A stretch of 64,000 nucleotides of DNA from Mangifera indica (taxonomy: Eukaryota; Streptophyta; Magnoliopsida; Sapindales; Anacardiaceae), in contig NC_058147.1 in assembly GCF_011075055.1 (NCBI RefSeq), positions 10,540,001 to 10,604,000 on the forward strand, read 5' to 3'. The notes below the pieces were generated by a model. It was given only the letters and a program-made list of their open reading frames with translations, had not been told where the DNA came from and did not search any database. Below are positions 46,329-59,837 of this stretch, in pieces. Positions within the stretch are counted from its first letter, which is position 1; every line of letters begins with the position of its first letter. Both the position numbers and the translations under genes were made by a program.

Positions 46329-48507
46329 AGGAGAATCTATCCTACATCAATCATATAATATTTATCCCCTTTCAAAATCGATCTTGCATTCCTTATCGTA
46401 ATCTCTCTCATTATCTAGGATTTGTCCTCGTCCTATATAGATTGACCTAGAATGCCTAATCATCTAAGGTTCGTCTCCAACCTATATAGATTGAGCTTGA
46501 ATGCTAGCATATACAAATCATCTATCAAATTTATGGCTAAAGCATGTTAATAGATCATTCTTCTATATCTCATTCTATGTCAATCAAATTAGGTTGAGGC
46601 AAGGATTCAGTACCTTAGTCGTGTGACTCATCTCAAAGGCTATCTATTTCCAAGTTTGTCCTACTATAGTTTCCAATCAATAGACTCACAGTTCTAACAT
46701 GTCATACTATCTACTCTAATTGACAAACTCTTTATGTCTTGACGTGTCTTAATTCATACGCCAATTAACAAGCCCTCAGTCTTGACATACACAAAAATGG
46801 ACATTAATCGACAAACAATCTTAAAACTCCATCTATGAGTCAAAGCCTATGTTACGGATGCCCCGTCATAATAGCCTTCTCACAACATATCAAGAGTACA
46901 TATTTCCATGGGTGGTATCTTATCTTATAATCTATTGGAACTCTTTGTCCCTCACATGCACATTCGGGTTATTTAGGCCTCACATGTGTTCTACAAGATC
47001 TCTATGTTTTATTTATCACCCAATATCATCTCTTGTTCTATCTCATCTCGGATATATGTTTTCTAAGTTTATTCTCTCAAACCCTTGAATAGTCTCATCA
47101 TGGGCCTTTATCTAGTTTTCACCTAATGTACATGCCTTCAATCTTTATGTCGTATCTCATTCTCTCTCTCAAGCACATCTCGATACTTCAACCTTCCATA
47201 TATGTCCTTAAAAATCACCTGGGGTAGGTCCAAGAATGATTGTCCATGATCTTAGATGGGCACTCCCTTTTTCTTATGCATGACAATGCATTGACCCTAT
47301 ATAGACTTGTACTTGATGATGTCATAAATGTTCAAGACCAACCTTTCACAATTGTTCATGTCGTAACACCCACAGGTATGCCTAAGGGTATTTTTCTTTT
47401 TTTTCTCATATTTGATTCATATATTTGATTCTTTGGAAGCATATATGGTCATACACATCAATAGTGTACGCTTGTACATGAGCGAAGATTGGCAAAGAGG
47501 TCATTCTGTGCATGATGCATGAAATTAGCTAAGTGTTGGTTGAGGCACGACTGTACATGTTAGAGATGCATACTCGTATGCTTGAGAAGCACAATGCATG
47601 CCTATACATGAAGTGGCGTGTGGTCGTACGTAGAGTTCAAATTTTGGATAAAAACATTTTCGGTAATCATGGATTGTGGTTTTTGCCATGAAACTAATGG
47701 TACACTCGTGCATGAAGGATGCATGATTGTACATGGTGTTATTTCACCAAAATAAAAAGAGGCACAAGGCTTGATAAACGTCATTTTCTGCATATTTTGT
47801 TTCCAAAGCAAAAAGGGAGAGAAAAAGTAAAAGGTTGTAAGGATTTAGTGAGTGCTGGAGCAAGGTTGTTGGTTTGTCAGAAAGTTTTTCAATGACACAT
47901 GAAGACTAGCATTGCCAGAAGTGAGGTAAGTAGATGGCTATCTTTTGCTAAGTTAGACTTTATGATATGAAATTGTCGACAATTTTTGTATGATTGGGTA
48001 AATTTATATCTTTAATTAAATAACAATTGTATCATTAAAAAGTTAAATCAGGTAACGCTAATACTGTATTTGTTGGGTGACCATAATGTTTTGCTAGTGG
48101 TCACTCATAGCCTTTAAATAAAAAAATGATCAATTATAGATTAATCATGATTTTATATACTAGAAAACATATGACTCACACAAAATAAGAAAGTATTTGA
48201 TATAACTCATGTAATACCCCTTTCCATATACATACCCCTAAACGGAATATGAACCTAAAGAGATATGTTAACTTAAAATTTGACTTAACATGCAACAAAA
48301 TATAAGCATGATAATTAATATTATAACTCAAGCATGCAAAACATGCAAAACACAATTAGCTAATTCACATCAAATTCATAAATAAACAATGATAATAATT
48401 TACCAAAGTGTTTGAAAACAAATCCAATAGTAGCATAGTGCAATAATATATACAATCTTATGTAACAACAAAATATAATAATAACAAAAATGTTCTTCTG
48501 CCTCATG
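46329..48507. other. Degenerate repeat-derived DNA
   Basis: There are no domains. Between 47460 and 47740 the motif GTACATG or CATACATG-like sequence recurs about eight times (for example TTGTACATGAGC, CTGTACATGTTAG, CTATACATGAAG), suggesting an old repeat, perhaps an LTR. TGTAATACCCC at 48212 is another LTR-start-like string. Confidence 0.35.
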
Positions 48508-48640
48508 TAACATCCTAAGTTAGATTGTTGACTCTCTTGTATCCCCTAATACTTACCTTGTCTATCTGCAAAACCACAACAAAGGAACATGTGAGTGATA
48601 CAACACCTAGTAAGTAGGTGACCTTTCAACACCTTGCACA
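48508..48640 (+). repeat. LTR start, same family as 23871-24543
   Basis: TGTAACATCCTAAG at 48508 is followed by ACCTTGTCTATCTGCAAAAC and GAGTGATACAACACCTAGTAAG, the inverse of the CTTACTAAGTG/ATCACTCAC/TGCAGGTA sequence at 24112-24176. Only the first part of the LTR is recognisable. Confidence 0.5.
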
Positions 48641-49607
48641 TAGCACAACTAATCAAATATTCCATCTATATATCATAATGTGGTCATACTTAGATGTTAT
48701 TTGACACCTTAAATGCCCATCCTATTGATTATGACATACTTGATTCATAATGTTGTCAATAAAAAATTATGATTGTCTTATAAAAGTGATGTCAAATCTA
48801 TAATAACATTGTAAAGCAATGTGTCCTATTTACCACAAACTTGAAATATCAGTTTAGGTCTATTGGTATCTTTCCCTCTACCTTTTCTCTATGAAGAAAA
48901 AAAGGCTTAGTTGCAAGATTCCTATAATGTTTTTGCCCTATATTCTCACCATTATTTGGTTATCCAAAGTTTGTGTTAGAATTAAAAACACTAACATTTT
49001 CTCCTACTTGTGAAGGTCAACCACTAAAAACTTCAGAATTAACCCTTTCACTTTGACTAACTAGATTTATTGCGCTACTACTAGACTCCAAATGAAATAG
49101 TGAGGTCTTATAAAGCCTTTATTAATACTTTTGCAAGACAAGTTTCACCTTAGCCAAAGTTATGTCTTCTATAGAAAAATCAATGCTATTATGTGAACCA
49201 CAATAGGATCAAACTCTAGAATCTAACAGTTTATCATAATATTGATTAATTTTTTCTCAACAATTGTTTGTCCACTGGACATTCAAACAACATATACATC
49301 TTTCAACCTAGAAATGTAGTCTTAAATACTCAAACTACCCTTCCTCAAAGTCTGTAAGGTATTTCTAAGATTCATTATTCCACTTGAGATTTAGAAATGG
49401 AATAAAATTAAACTACAATCAAAATTTCACTAGTAGTTCTATAATTTGCAACTTGACTAAACATAGCCTCTAAGATTGAGAGCAACAACCAACTCATAAG
49501 CAATTTATCATAACGTTTATATATCAAGTATTGAATATTTTGTTGTTTCATATCACTTACACTATTATCAAAATTGACATAAATGACAGGTAATGGGTAA
49601 GGTAAAA
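48641..49607. other. AT-rich DNA, no gene seen
   Basis: No recognisable domain or repeat boundary. The minus-strand frame at 49408-49707 crosses the start of the Copia LTR and is not a gene. Confidence 0.4.
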
Positions 49608-49985
49608 TATTAGGTCTTAATCCACCCATGATGGGTTGATTCGACCCGACTTCATTAATTGTCAATGGGTAGTTGGAGGGCAGTTGAACTTGTATATATA
49701 TGTTCAAAAACTACCTTCCCTCAATAGATTAATGCAAAGTATAGAGAAAACATATTTTCCCTCTTCTCCCCAAGAACAAAAAACACACATACAAAGAACT
49801 ATCCCCTAAACTTACAAAATCCAAGCAAATTACATACAACAAATCGTGTCATGGAAATAGTGAATTATCAAACTTTGGATCGTGCTCAAATTGTAATCGT
49901 CATCAAAATGAATGGATTCGAATCAGGTACACAAATATTTATTATTTCAGAATATACATAATTGGCATGTTTTATTTTTTGACAT
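49608..49985 (+). repeat. 5' LTR of the Copia element
   Basis: It begins TATTAGGTCTTAATCCACCC and ends TTTTATTTTTTGACAT just before the primer-binding site. The AAATCGTGTCATGGAAAT and GAGAAAACATATTTT blocks are shared with the 3' LTR. Confidence 0.85.
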
Positions 49986-51002
49986 TGGTATAAGAGCATT
50001 AGGTTATGTTATGCCATTTATAATGTAAAATAAAATTCTAAATATCTAGAATTTCTGGATTGAATTTAATTAAATTCAAATTTTGGGCACAAATCAAATT
50101 CAACAAAATTGTATGAAAATGAAGTATAGAAACATGTTAGTATAATTGCTAGATTTTTTTTTACACATTTTGATCTGAAAAATTGCGTCAAAATAACATC
50201 AAAATAGATAAAAATTGACCAAAAACTAAAAGGTTAAGTCGTGTTCTTTCAGTCGTTGTTTTTTTAGATTCTGGTGATGTTGACATAGGTTGTTAGTATA
50301 ATTAGATCTTTTAGTTAAGGCTCTATAAAACCCCTGTGCTTTTATTTTTGTTTGATGGCCATGAATGGAGAATCAACGGTGGACCAAACTAGGGTTTTTC
50401 ACAACAAACACAAGTTATAATCAGGTAAAAGATCTGATTATTTGACTCGTTTGGTCAATGGGTGCCCAAACTCGTTGGTCAACAGGTCAACCCATCAAGT
50501 CAATTGATTTACTCGAATTAGCCAATGCCCATGGGTTAATTGATCGATCCATGATCAATGGTTGACCAATCGTTAGTTAATGATTGGTTAGCAATTAGTC
50601 TTGTCAACATGTAAGGGCACGTGAGAGACATTCTCTTATGTGTGGCAACATATGTAGCTTAGTCTTAGTGCACGAAGACTCATAAGGATGTTATTTCGAA
50701 GCGTGAAGGTGCATGAAGACATGTTTTGGCACGTGACAAAGCGTAACTACTATTTCCAGCCCATGTAGGTGTATGAAAACCATTTTTCAGTGCATGACAA
50801 CTATGTTATGTTAGGATCAACTCTTAGAACAAATTTTATGGGTCCTATAGCATGTAAAAGCATGTAATGTCATTTTGGCTCATGTAAACATGCATAAGTG
50901 TTTCAATACATATGTTTCTAATTTATATAAGCTTACTGACTAAGGACCATCATATATAATAAATATATGATATGATCATTTGATAATCTAATGGTGCATG
51001 TT

Positions 51003-51007
51003 AGGAC

Positions 51008-51072
<65 letters not shown>
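51003..51072 (+). repeat. CT then AT compound microsatellite
   Basis: About 36 bases of CT repeats run directly into about 30 bases of TA repeats, inside the Copia leader region. Confidence 0.9.
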
Positions 51073-51074
<2 letters not shown>

Positions 51075-51759
51075 AAGATTTAGACTTAAAAATAAGTCCA
51101 ATTCCCTTAATTAGAAAATAGACGATATATAGTCTAATTATATTCATGTATGACCATTAGACTCTTGTAATAAATAGTCTTGTTTGGGATAAGAATGTGA
51201 AAATTTTTGGGATTAGAATGTGAAAAGTTTTGGGATTATGTGGATGAATTATAGCTTGCTAAAGAGCGACACATTATAATGAATATGAGAAAATCCGCCT
51301 CTTTATTGTTATTCACAAATTAACGAAATACGAGACATTTGGCCTATCATAAATAACATAGTGACTTTATCATGGATAACGTGACTCGAAGATTTACATG
51401 GGATAAGGATATGGTCCTACTCATAGTAGTTATATAATTGTTGTATCACATATTATAAATGTTAAATATGAGAATTCTAAGATTGATAGAGTTTAATGTA
51501 ATTCTCATATAGAATTAATATTAACACAATTAGATTAAATTTTAAAATATCAAACATTTGAGTCATGGAAGATGATTATGAACATAATGAACTTTCAATT
51601 TTGTGCCTTATATGAGATATTTTAATTTCTAATACGCAATTGCTATGATTGATATGTATTTAATTGCATTAGTTAATGTTGTGTTTGATATGTCGCTGTG
51701 ATCTTATTAACCAAGGCTACCTAAAATATTATAACTGATTTGAATAAGGGTGAAAAACT

Positions 51760-54700
51760 AAACATGGATAATTATAATGCATGACATTTAAAGATGCATT
51801 ATATCCTAGATGAACAAAAAGCCTTTGAGGCCCCAAATTAGGTTTTGGAAGAGTTGCAATTGACTAAAGGGTAGAAACTCGAATAGTGTCTTACACAAAT
51901 GTGATGTGGACGCATATCATACAATATAAGAAGAAACACTCACTTTGTGTGGTATCTTGACTAGTTCCATGAATGATGATATGACATATGAGTACTAGTA
52001 ATTCTTAATTGTACACATCATAAATATAGTTTTAAAAGAAAAGTTTGGAGGAATTGTATTCCCTAAATTGAGGTAGTTGACTATCAAATTTAACACACAT
52101 AAAAGGTCCCTAACAAGTCAATAAAGTAGCATTTGAGGGACATGTCAAATATGATTATGGAACTAAAGTCAGCTAAACACACAACTTGGCAAACAAATAA
52201 TAAGTTCATGTAGTAAAATAATCTCTTTCTGAAAGTTGGAAATATATGAAGGTCCATATGACCCACAATAAGAATATAAAGACTTTTGTTGTTATTTATT
52301 GCTACATTGAGCTAGAGGACGAGCATCTTATGGCAGTTAGACCAAGTACTCATGTATATGTTATAGAGTTGAGTTCTAAGAGTTATTTATGACTTCAAAT
52401 GTAAGTGGCACAAGTCTAAGAAATGAAAGAAGATCGTACAAGGCTCAAAGAACAAGAATAAGAAATTAAAATGAAAAAGTGACAAACGTACTAGAAGAAG
52501 AGATAAAACCAAGATGACTTGTTGCAATTATAGCAACAAGGGTTATTTTGCCTATGAATACACTAACCCGAAAAAGATATTTCTCATTCTACTTTAAGTG
52601 ATAACATTTTAGTTTCTAATACCATATACTCATGAGCCACAGACCATGCAACTTATGATAAAGGAGGTTTTTATGGAATTTTCTCGAATTCCGAAGGAAA
52701 CAAAATGGATTTATGTAGTCAATAATACAAGAGTTCAAATAAAAGGGTTAAGAACGTGAAAATTAGTTTTGCAATAGCCAAATCCCATACATACATAAAG
52801 CTTGATATACTCTAGATATTCGATGAATTTTGGTTTTAATGCTTGTTCTACTTAAACTATGATACAATTTGAATTTCTCTATGAACTTTGTCTAAATATA
52901 TAATAATGGTGATTTATACAAATTTGGTTGGCTATGGAATGGTTTTATGATAATGATAATGTTAGTTTTTAATTATTTGCAACTCTTAGTAGTATGAATG
53001 TAGATGCAAATATATGATATGTTAAATTATGATGCATTGGCCAAGATAAAATGTATAGATTGACCTGTGAAGGTTTATTAGAAACTTTCACAAAATTTGA
53101 ACTGCCTACATGTGAACATTGCCTAGTTAGAAAAATTATTAGAAAACCATTTGGTAAAATTGTAAGAGCTAAACTTCCTTTGCAATTTATATACTCAAGC
53201 ACATGTGGTCCTATGAATGTAAAGTTAAATATGGTTTTACATATTTCATTACTTTTATAGATGATTATACTTGATTTAGTCTTGTCTGCTTGATCTCCCA
53301 TAGGTTATAAACAATAGACTACTTTAGACGCTATAAAATAAAGTTGAGAATCAATTAGACAAAAGGATAAAAGCTTTAAGAATTGACCAAAGTCTTGAGT
53401 ATTAATCTGAAAAGTTCAAGGAACTATGTAATGAAGAAGGAATAGCAAGACAACTAATAATTCCAAGAACTTCGCAACAAAATGGTATAATAAAGAAGAT
53501 AAATTGAACTATATTAGAAATAGTTAGGTTAATGATGGTGCAGACAAATCTTCAACATTATTTTGGGATGATGTAACATTGATTACTATCTATGTACTTA
53601 TCTGAGTGCCTACTAAATTAGTTACTTTGACTCCCTATGAGTTATGAATAGATAGAAAACCTAAGTTAAATTAATTGTGACCTCAGAGCTTAGTAGTGTT
53701 TACACATGACTCTTCCCCACAAGTTTGGAAAATTAAGACTAAGAGGAAAAGGGTGTATCTTTATAAAATACTCTGAACACTCTAAAGAATATGTGTTCGT
53801 TGGGGAGGATTCTGCTAGTAGATTAACTGAAATTGTATCAAAAGATGCTACATCGATAGATGATGTTTTTCCTAATAGAGGTAAAATTGATAAAGGTCTT
53901 CATCTATATGAGATAGAAAAATAATGAGAATAGGTATATCTCAGTGACCATTAGTTGAGTCCCACGAGATAGTACTTTTACCATGTTCTAGATAGTGGAA
54001 AAAAATGAGACTAAACTCTAATCTATTTCAGATAGTGGGAGTGATGATCCTCAATTGTAAGGAAGTGATTATTTAAAGGCAACTAAACAACGTTTCAAAA
54101 TTGAAAATGAGATTTTCATTTCCATTCCTCAAGATGATGAAAAACCTAAAAGCAAAAAGAAACTTTTTCATCTTTTGATAAGGAAAAATGATAAGATGTA
54201 TTGGATGCAAAGATGAAATACATAGAAACAACCAAGTCTAGAGTTTGGTTGACTTATTATCAGCTCAAAATCCTATTAGGAATAAATAGATTCCCTAAAT
54301 CAAATATAAGATGGCTGACTCAATAGTCAAATACAAAACTCATTTTGTGGCGAGAGGCTATAAACAATAAGAAGGCATACAAATCTAAGAAACATCTTTG
54401 CTAATTGTAAAATTTACTTCAATCTGTTTGATTTTAGTTATAGTGACAAATTTGGATTTAAGGTTGCATCATATGAATGTCAAGATAACTTTCTTTAGTA
54501 GAAATCTTGATAGAGAAATCTATATGAAATAATCTATAGATTTTGTTGTTATAGTTAGAAACGCAAAGTGTGCAAGCTTTAAAAATTGACATATGACCTA
54601 AAATAGTCATTTAAACAGTGAAACTGGAAATTTCATAAGACTATAATGTCTTATGACTTTAAAATGATTAAACAAGACCATTGTGTCTAGTGACAAAGTC

Positions 54701-55620
54701 TGATGACAAATTTATAATTCTATCACTATACATAGATGATGTGTTGATAACTAAAACTAAGTTATATGTAATGACAATGAAAAGTTGGTTATCTATAAAT
54801 TTTGACATAAATGATAGGGGTGAAACAGATTGCATATTTGGAATTAAAATTAAGAGAGATCATTTAAAACAAATTTTTGACTTTATCACAAGAGTATCAT
54901 ATTCAAAAGATTATAGATTGATTCAATATAATAAACTGCAAACTTGTTAATACTCCTATGTGAAATGACAAATTATTGAGCCTAGAGAGATATCCTGAAA
55001 CTCAAGATAACATAAGCAAAATGTCGAAAGTACCTTATTCAAATATCATCAGATGCCTTATATATATTGTAGTGTGTATATATCTAGAAATTTGTTTTTA
55101 TTGTTGGGTTAGTTAGCCGATATTAATCAAATCTTGAAAAAGAGCACTGAAAGGTTGTTAAAAGGTTATTGATATATCTAAAGGGTACTTTGGATTATTA
55201 TTTATGTTATCAAGGATATTGATATATCCAAACTTTGGACAATTCAGATGCCAACTAGGGAGGTGATTTAGAATAATGCAAATACACTTCCAATTATCCG
55301 TTTTTACTACAAAAGGGCTCATATCATAGATATCCACAATAAAGGCTAAGTATAAAGGCTAAGTATATAGCTTGTTTAGTGATTGTGCAAGAAAATTTTT
55401 GGTTAAAAAGATTTTTTGTGAATTCGAGATACAAGACGATATTGCTAGAGCAAAAGTTTTCTATTGTTATAATTAAGCTTAGATAGCTTTTACAATAGAT
55501 CACAAATTTTATAATAAAACCAAACATATTGACATTAGACACAATTTTATAATAGACATCATTTCTAAGAGGAAAATGAGCGTAAAATATATTTCTAAGA
55601 TCATATAGTCACTGATCTGT
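51760..55620 (+). pseudogene. Copia gag-pol remnant
   Basis: Pieces in shifting frames follow Copia order. Gag starts near 51765 (MDNYNA), with a worn CCHC knuckle at 52517-52560 (CNYSNKGYFAYEYTNPKK, first two Cys/His positions altered). The protease region at 52640-52740 reads ATDHATYDKGGFYGI, beginning after the lost Asp-Ser-Gly. The integrase zinc-binding segment at 53051-53230 reads RLTCEGLLETF and LPTCEHCLVRK. The integrase core at 53250-53560 is badly broken. The reverse transcriptase at 54300-54950 includes LSLYIDDVLITKTK with the catalytic YIDD, then FGIKIKRD. RNase H traces run to about 55600. Stops and frameshifts in every domain rule out activity. Confidence 0.8.
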
Positions 55621-56787
55621 TTGACCAAACTTATTTTGAGAGATGTATATCTTGCACATGTTAAATATCTTGAATTGTATAGATTGTAATTGATAAGTTG
55701 TTGAGCTTACATATTAAACTGGCAACACAACATTGAAAATCATGAAATCATGTTCATTTTGTTTTTTGAACTGGCATTCCAAAATTCTTAGTGTTTCACT
55801 ATATACACATTGTTTTTAGATGAAAGCTCAATAAGATTATAATATCATACAAGTTTGAGATTGACTCATCCATACAAGCAATCACCTTTGGCTATGAGAG
55901 AACGAGCAAAAATGATACATAATTCTTAAGAAAAGTGGTGTTCAGAGAACGTGCAAATGGGAGACAAATTTATCGAGAAAAGAATTATTAAAGTTGAAAT
56001 ATCGCCTTGATGATTAATCAAGGTGAGGTCATAAACAAATAAATTTGAAAATGATTGGTTTAGCTTCCCCACGTTCAAATAACTTGTAAACGCTATATAT
56101 TAGTTTTTAATAAATATAAAAACATGCAAGTTTGGAGAGATTATTAAAAATTCAAGTTAGGCACTGGGTGCAACAACTAAATTAAGATTTGTATATTGTC
56201 GAAGTAAGGACATTTATGAAGAATACACACTATAACACATGATTTATATCATGTGTACATAAGTAAGATGCCTAATAGAAGTAGTGAGAGTATGAATCCC
56301 TACTCCTTCATTGTATGAGACTTTATGAGAATTACCTCATATTGGTACCTTGAGACTTTTTACTATTATTTGTATTTACTTTTAGTGTTTGTTATCTTAG
56401 CTTGACACCTATGACCACACATGATTTGCTCTATGAAACATGACTAGAAAAATAACTAAATTTAAATTAAGAATTTTGAAGTAGAAGAGGAAGACTTATA
56501 TATATTACACATGTCCATTGACTAGCCAATCTTGTCGCTCATAAAAGAGATTAAAAGGCGCTAATGTTATCAAATAAATCTAGGGTACAATGAGACTAAT
56601 GATTTACTATATTTTTATTCGGATTGAAGTAACTATGTTATTCCTAATAGATATATAGTAATAAGCTCTCAAGTGTAGGTTTCTCATAAGATCGCATTAC
56701 ACATTTGTAAGTATGAAATGTAATGTTGTATGAGATTTCCGTGTCTAAGTATATGGTTCAGATCTCCCGTCATGTGTGAGTGAGAGA

Positions 56788-56882
56788 TATTAGGTCTGAA
56801 TCCACCTATGATGGGTCGACCTGACCCAGTTTCATTAATTGTTAATGGACAGTTGGAGGGCTGTTAACTGGGCAATTGGACT

Positions 56883-56931
<49 letters not shown>

Positions 56932-57210
56932 AAAAACTGTCTTCTCTCAGCAGATTAACGCAAAGTACAGAGAAAACATATTTTTTCTCTTCTCCTGAAG
57001 AATCAAAAGCACATATACGAAGAACTGTCTCTTAAAATTACAGAATCCAAACAAAATACATAAAGCAAATCGTGTCATGGAAATGATGAATTATCAAACT
57101 TCAAATCATGCTTGGATTGTAATCATCATCAACACGAATGGATTAAAACCGGGTACGCAAATTTTTATTGTTTCAGAATGTATAAAGTTGGCTTGTTTTA
57201 TTTTTCAATA
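56788..57210 (+). repeat. 3' LTR of the Copia element
   Basis: It begins TATTAGGTCTGAATCCACC and ends TTATTTTTCAATA. It is longer than the 5' LTR because of a TA tract at about 56887-56926 and an extra CTGGGCAATTGGAC block. Confidence 0.85.
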
Positions 57211-58598
57211 GTACCAAACCTGTAAGGTGACATTCTAACTCATAAGCTCCTATAAAAAATAGTGCTTGAACTTACCAATATCGATAATTATCTTCACTCA
57301 ATTTAGAGTTGATAGGTTGCGGACTCGACACCGAAAAACTTCTTGAACTCATATGAGTTGGTTGAAATGTAGATCCAACACCGAGATCTTGCTTAAGAGT
57401 CATAAAAGTTCATAAAACGCACTGTTTCAGGAGCTGCAATAAAGTAGCCAAAACATGAAGAGAAAAAAAATACTCGAAAGATCATGGAAATTTCTTACTT
57501 TTTATTCGCCAATCAAATATTAGGGTTTACAAACTATTTATACAAATATGGATTTGCCATGTTGGCAATCCTTGTAACAGCATTTCATAATCATTGATTA
57601 ATTCGAAAAGAAATACAAACATCATCTGTTTCAATAATTCGATAAATCAATATCTGAATATTATTCCAGTTGAAGAGAAATATGGGAGAAGAAGAGAATC
57701 TAGGATTTTTTTAATCTTTGGACAGATACCGAGAAACATTTTTCACTCTTAATTAAACCAAACCAAAACGTTGCGTTTTGTTATTTCTTTTTATAACCAA
57801 AATGCACCATAATATTAACACCTCTTAACACATATAACCCTAGAGCTTTTTTTATGCCTTATAGGATAAGAAGGCATTGAAATCAAGGCCAACAGACAAT
57901 TTATATCTAGAGGGATTTTCTTTCAATATTTTGGCAAAGGTAAACAAGCAAGATCGTTATGGATGACTGGGCTTGAACGTCAAAGTCTATTTTCTTGTAT
58001 ATGGCTATGTTCCACTAGACATGTGATACTAGTGACCCAACACCGACCTGTAGTTTTAACCTTGTATATGGCTATGTTCCACTAGACAAGCAAGCTTCCT
58101 TTGAACATTCAACCCAACTCCCTTTAGTTTTATGATAGGTGAAAATCCCTTTAATCTCTCATTATTGTCCAGATTCTAAATTTGTAATTTCTGTCAAAAG
58201 ATATTAAGCAAAATCAGTGATAAAGGTTGAATATAAAGAACCGCAAGAATACTTCGTACCACGGATTTATGTCACTTTGTTCACATGTACCAACAAAATA
58301 GGAGGTGGCTTTTAGATACTAGTCTTTGGCTCTTCCGGGGTGGTTTTGTAACCTCTTCAAGGTTAAGGGTTCGACGCTAGTATAACATTCGTTGGCATAT
58401 AAAACAAAATAGGAAGTGAAGTGTATTACAGTGACTAACTTTTGCCATGTGTCACTTAGATGTCCATATAATGGTTGTGTGCCAAAGTGCTTGCAATGTG
58501 CTCACAAAATAACATAAATTTATTGTATACATTATTGGTTTGTCAATCAATAATTTACAGTCCCCTCATTCGACAAACCGATGAACAAAGCTTTAAAG
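57211..58598. other. Repeat-derived DNA with a possible SINE promoter
   Basis: CTTGTATATGGCTATGTTCCACTAGACA occurs twice in part (57993-58020 and 58061-58088), a short local duplication. At 58327-58377 TGGCTCTTCCGG and GGTTCGACGC, about 30 bases apart, resemble RNA polymerase III A and B boxes of tRNA-derived SINEs. No cloverleaf can be drawn, so no tRNA is called. Confidence 0.3.
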
Positions 58599-59837
58599 TG
58601 GCGTTTGATTCAAGAGATAAAAAATTATTTTGATAATCTATTTTTTATTATTTATGTTATTTTATCTGATTGATAAATAATAAAAAATTTTAATAATATT
58701 TTATTTTCAATAATGATGTATAAGAGATAATAATCTGATTATAACTTTTATCTTAAGTATTAAAAGATTACTAATATAATTTTGATTTTATGATAACTAT
58801 ATTTTTATTTATTAATTTTTTTATGGTAAAAATATATTTTTTCAATTAAAACAACAAATAAAACAAAAAATATATTCGAATAATTAAACCTAAAGGTATT
58901 TAAGTAAAATAATATACTAATATTATTTTATTATCTTTAATCAAACAAAATAATTATTTATACCTATCATTTTTTATCAAATTTCATAAAATATAGTAAT
59001 AATTTGGCTAAAGGACTATTTTCCACCCAAGGTAAGCTGCAATCTCAAGTTTTCACCCTTTATCTTTGATAATACCAAATACCCACTCATAAACAGTTAG
59101 AATTAACAGAACCCTAACTCCTTAAAATTTTATCTCTTTTTGCACCCCAAACTTTAAAAACTAAAAATTTTGCCCCAACACAAGTTTTCAAAAACTGTAT
59201 TTCCCCCTCTAGGGTTTCCAAACTTCAGATCCAATTTTTTTGGCAACGACCGGTGATCTCCAAGCACCTACTCTCCCTCTCCGATGACCCCTCCTTTCGA
59301 TCGTACACTTCCGACGCTATACGACATCATTGTTGATGAAGACGACATGTCTTCGTCGACGAAGACTCCTAGGAGGGGAAGGCATCGCACGGTCGGAAAG
59401 AGGAGACACCAAGGAGGAAGAGACGTCACCTGAAGATCATCGGTCTTTGCCGAAAAATTCAATCCGAAAGTTTGGAAACCCTAGGGGGGAAAATGTTGTT
59501 TTTGAAAACTTGGGTTGGCGGAAATTGTTAGTTGTTAGGGTTTGGGGGTAAAAAAGAAATTAATTTATGTTTATTTTTAATATTACAATTAAAATGACGA
59601 TTTTACCCTTGAATCTGTTTTTTTTAACAGCCCATGAGTAGGTAAATAGGCTTTTCAAAGTTAACGGGTGGAAATTTACTGAAAAAGTAAACCTTGGGTG
59701 GGAAATAGTCTTTTGGCCTAATAATTTATATTCAGTAATTCTCAAAGTAATTTATCTTTAAAGTAATATTCTATTTTTGGTAATAAAACATTCCCTAAAC
59801 CAAACTCCCCTAATAGGCAACAAACAAACACCTTACT
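58599..59837. mobile_element. Older AT-rich MITE carrying a nested Mutator-like MITE
   Basis: The left arm (GGCGTTTGATTCAAGAGATA at about 58602) and the right arm (inverse of a TTGCCTATTAGGGGAGTTTGG-type end near 59800-59837) have similar AAATTATTTTGATAAT and ATTACTTTAAAGATAA subterminal sequences in inverse orientation. The match is weak, so the outer borders are approximate. Confidence 0.35.
59006..59718. mobile_element. Mutator-like MITE, 713 bp, with 9-bp target duplication
   Basis: It starts GGCTAAAGGACTATTTTCCA and ends with the inverse of GGCCAAAAGACTATTTCCCA. Perfect 9-bp duplications TAATAATTT flank it (58997-59005 and 59719-59727). It is collinear with the 34897-35604 element over its whole length, including the ACCCTAACTCC, AGGGTTTCC and GAAGACGACATGTCTTCGTC blocks. 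No transposase is encoded. Confidence 0.87.

Larger units (their letters stand above)
49608..57210 (+). mobile_element. Ty1-Copia LTR retrotransposon, complete but decayed, 7.6 kb
   Basis: Two related LTRs (49608-49985 and 56788-57210) bound an interior with the Copia domain order: gag knuckle, protease, integrase, reverse transcriptase, RNase H. The primer site TGGTATAAGAGC (49986-49997) differs by one base from the initiator tRNA-Met complement TGGTATCAGAGC. A purine run GTGAGTGAGAGA precedes the right LTR. Many substitutions separate the LTRs, so the insertion is old. I could not fix a 5-bp target duplication. Confidence 0.85.
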
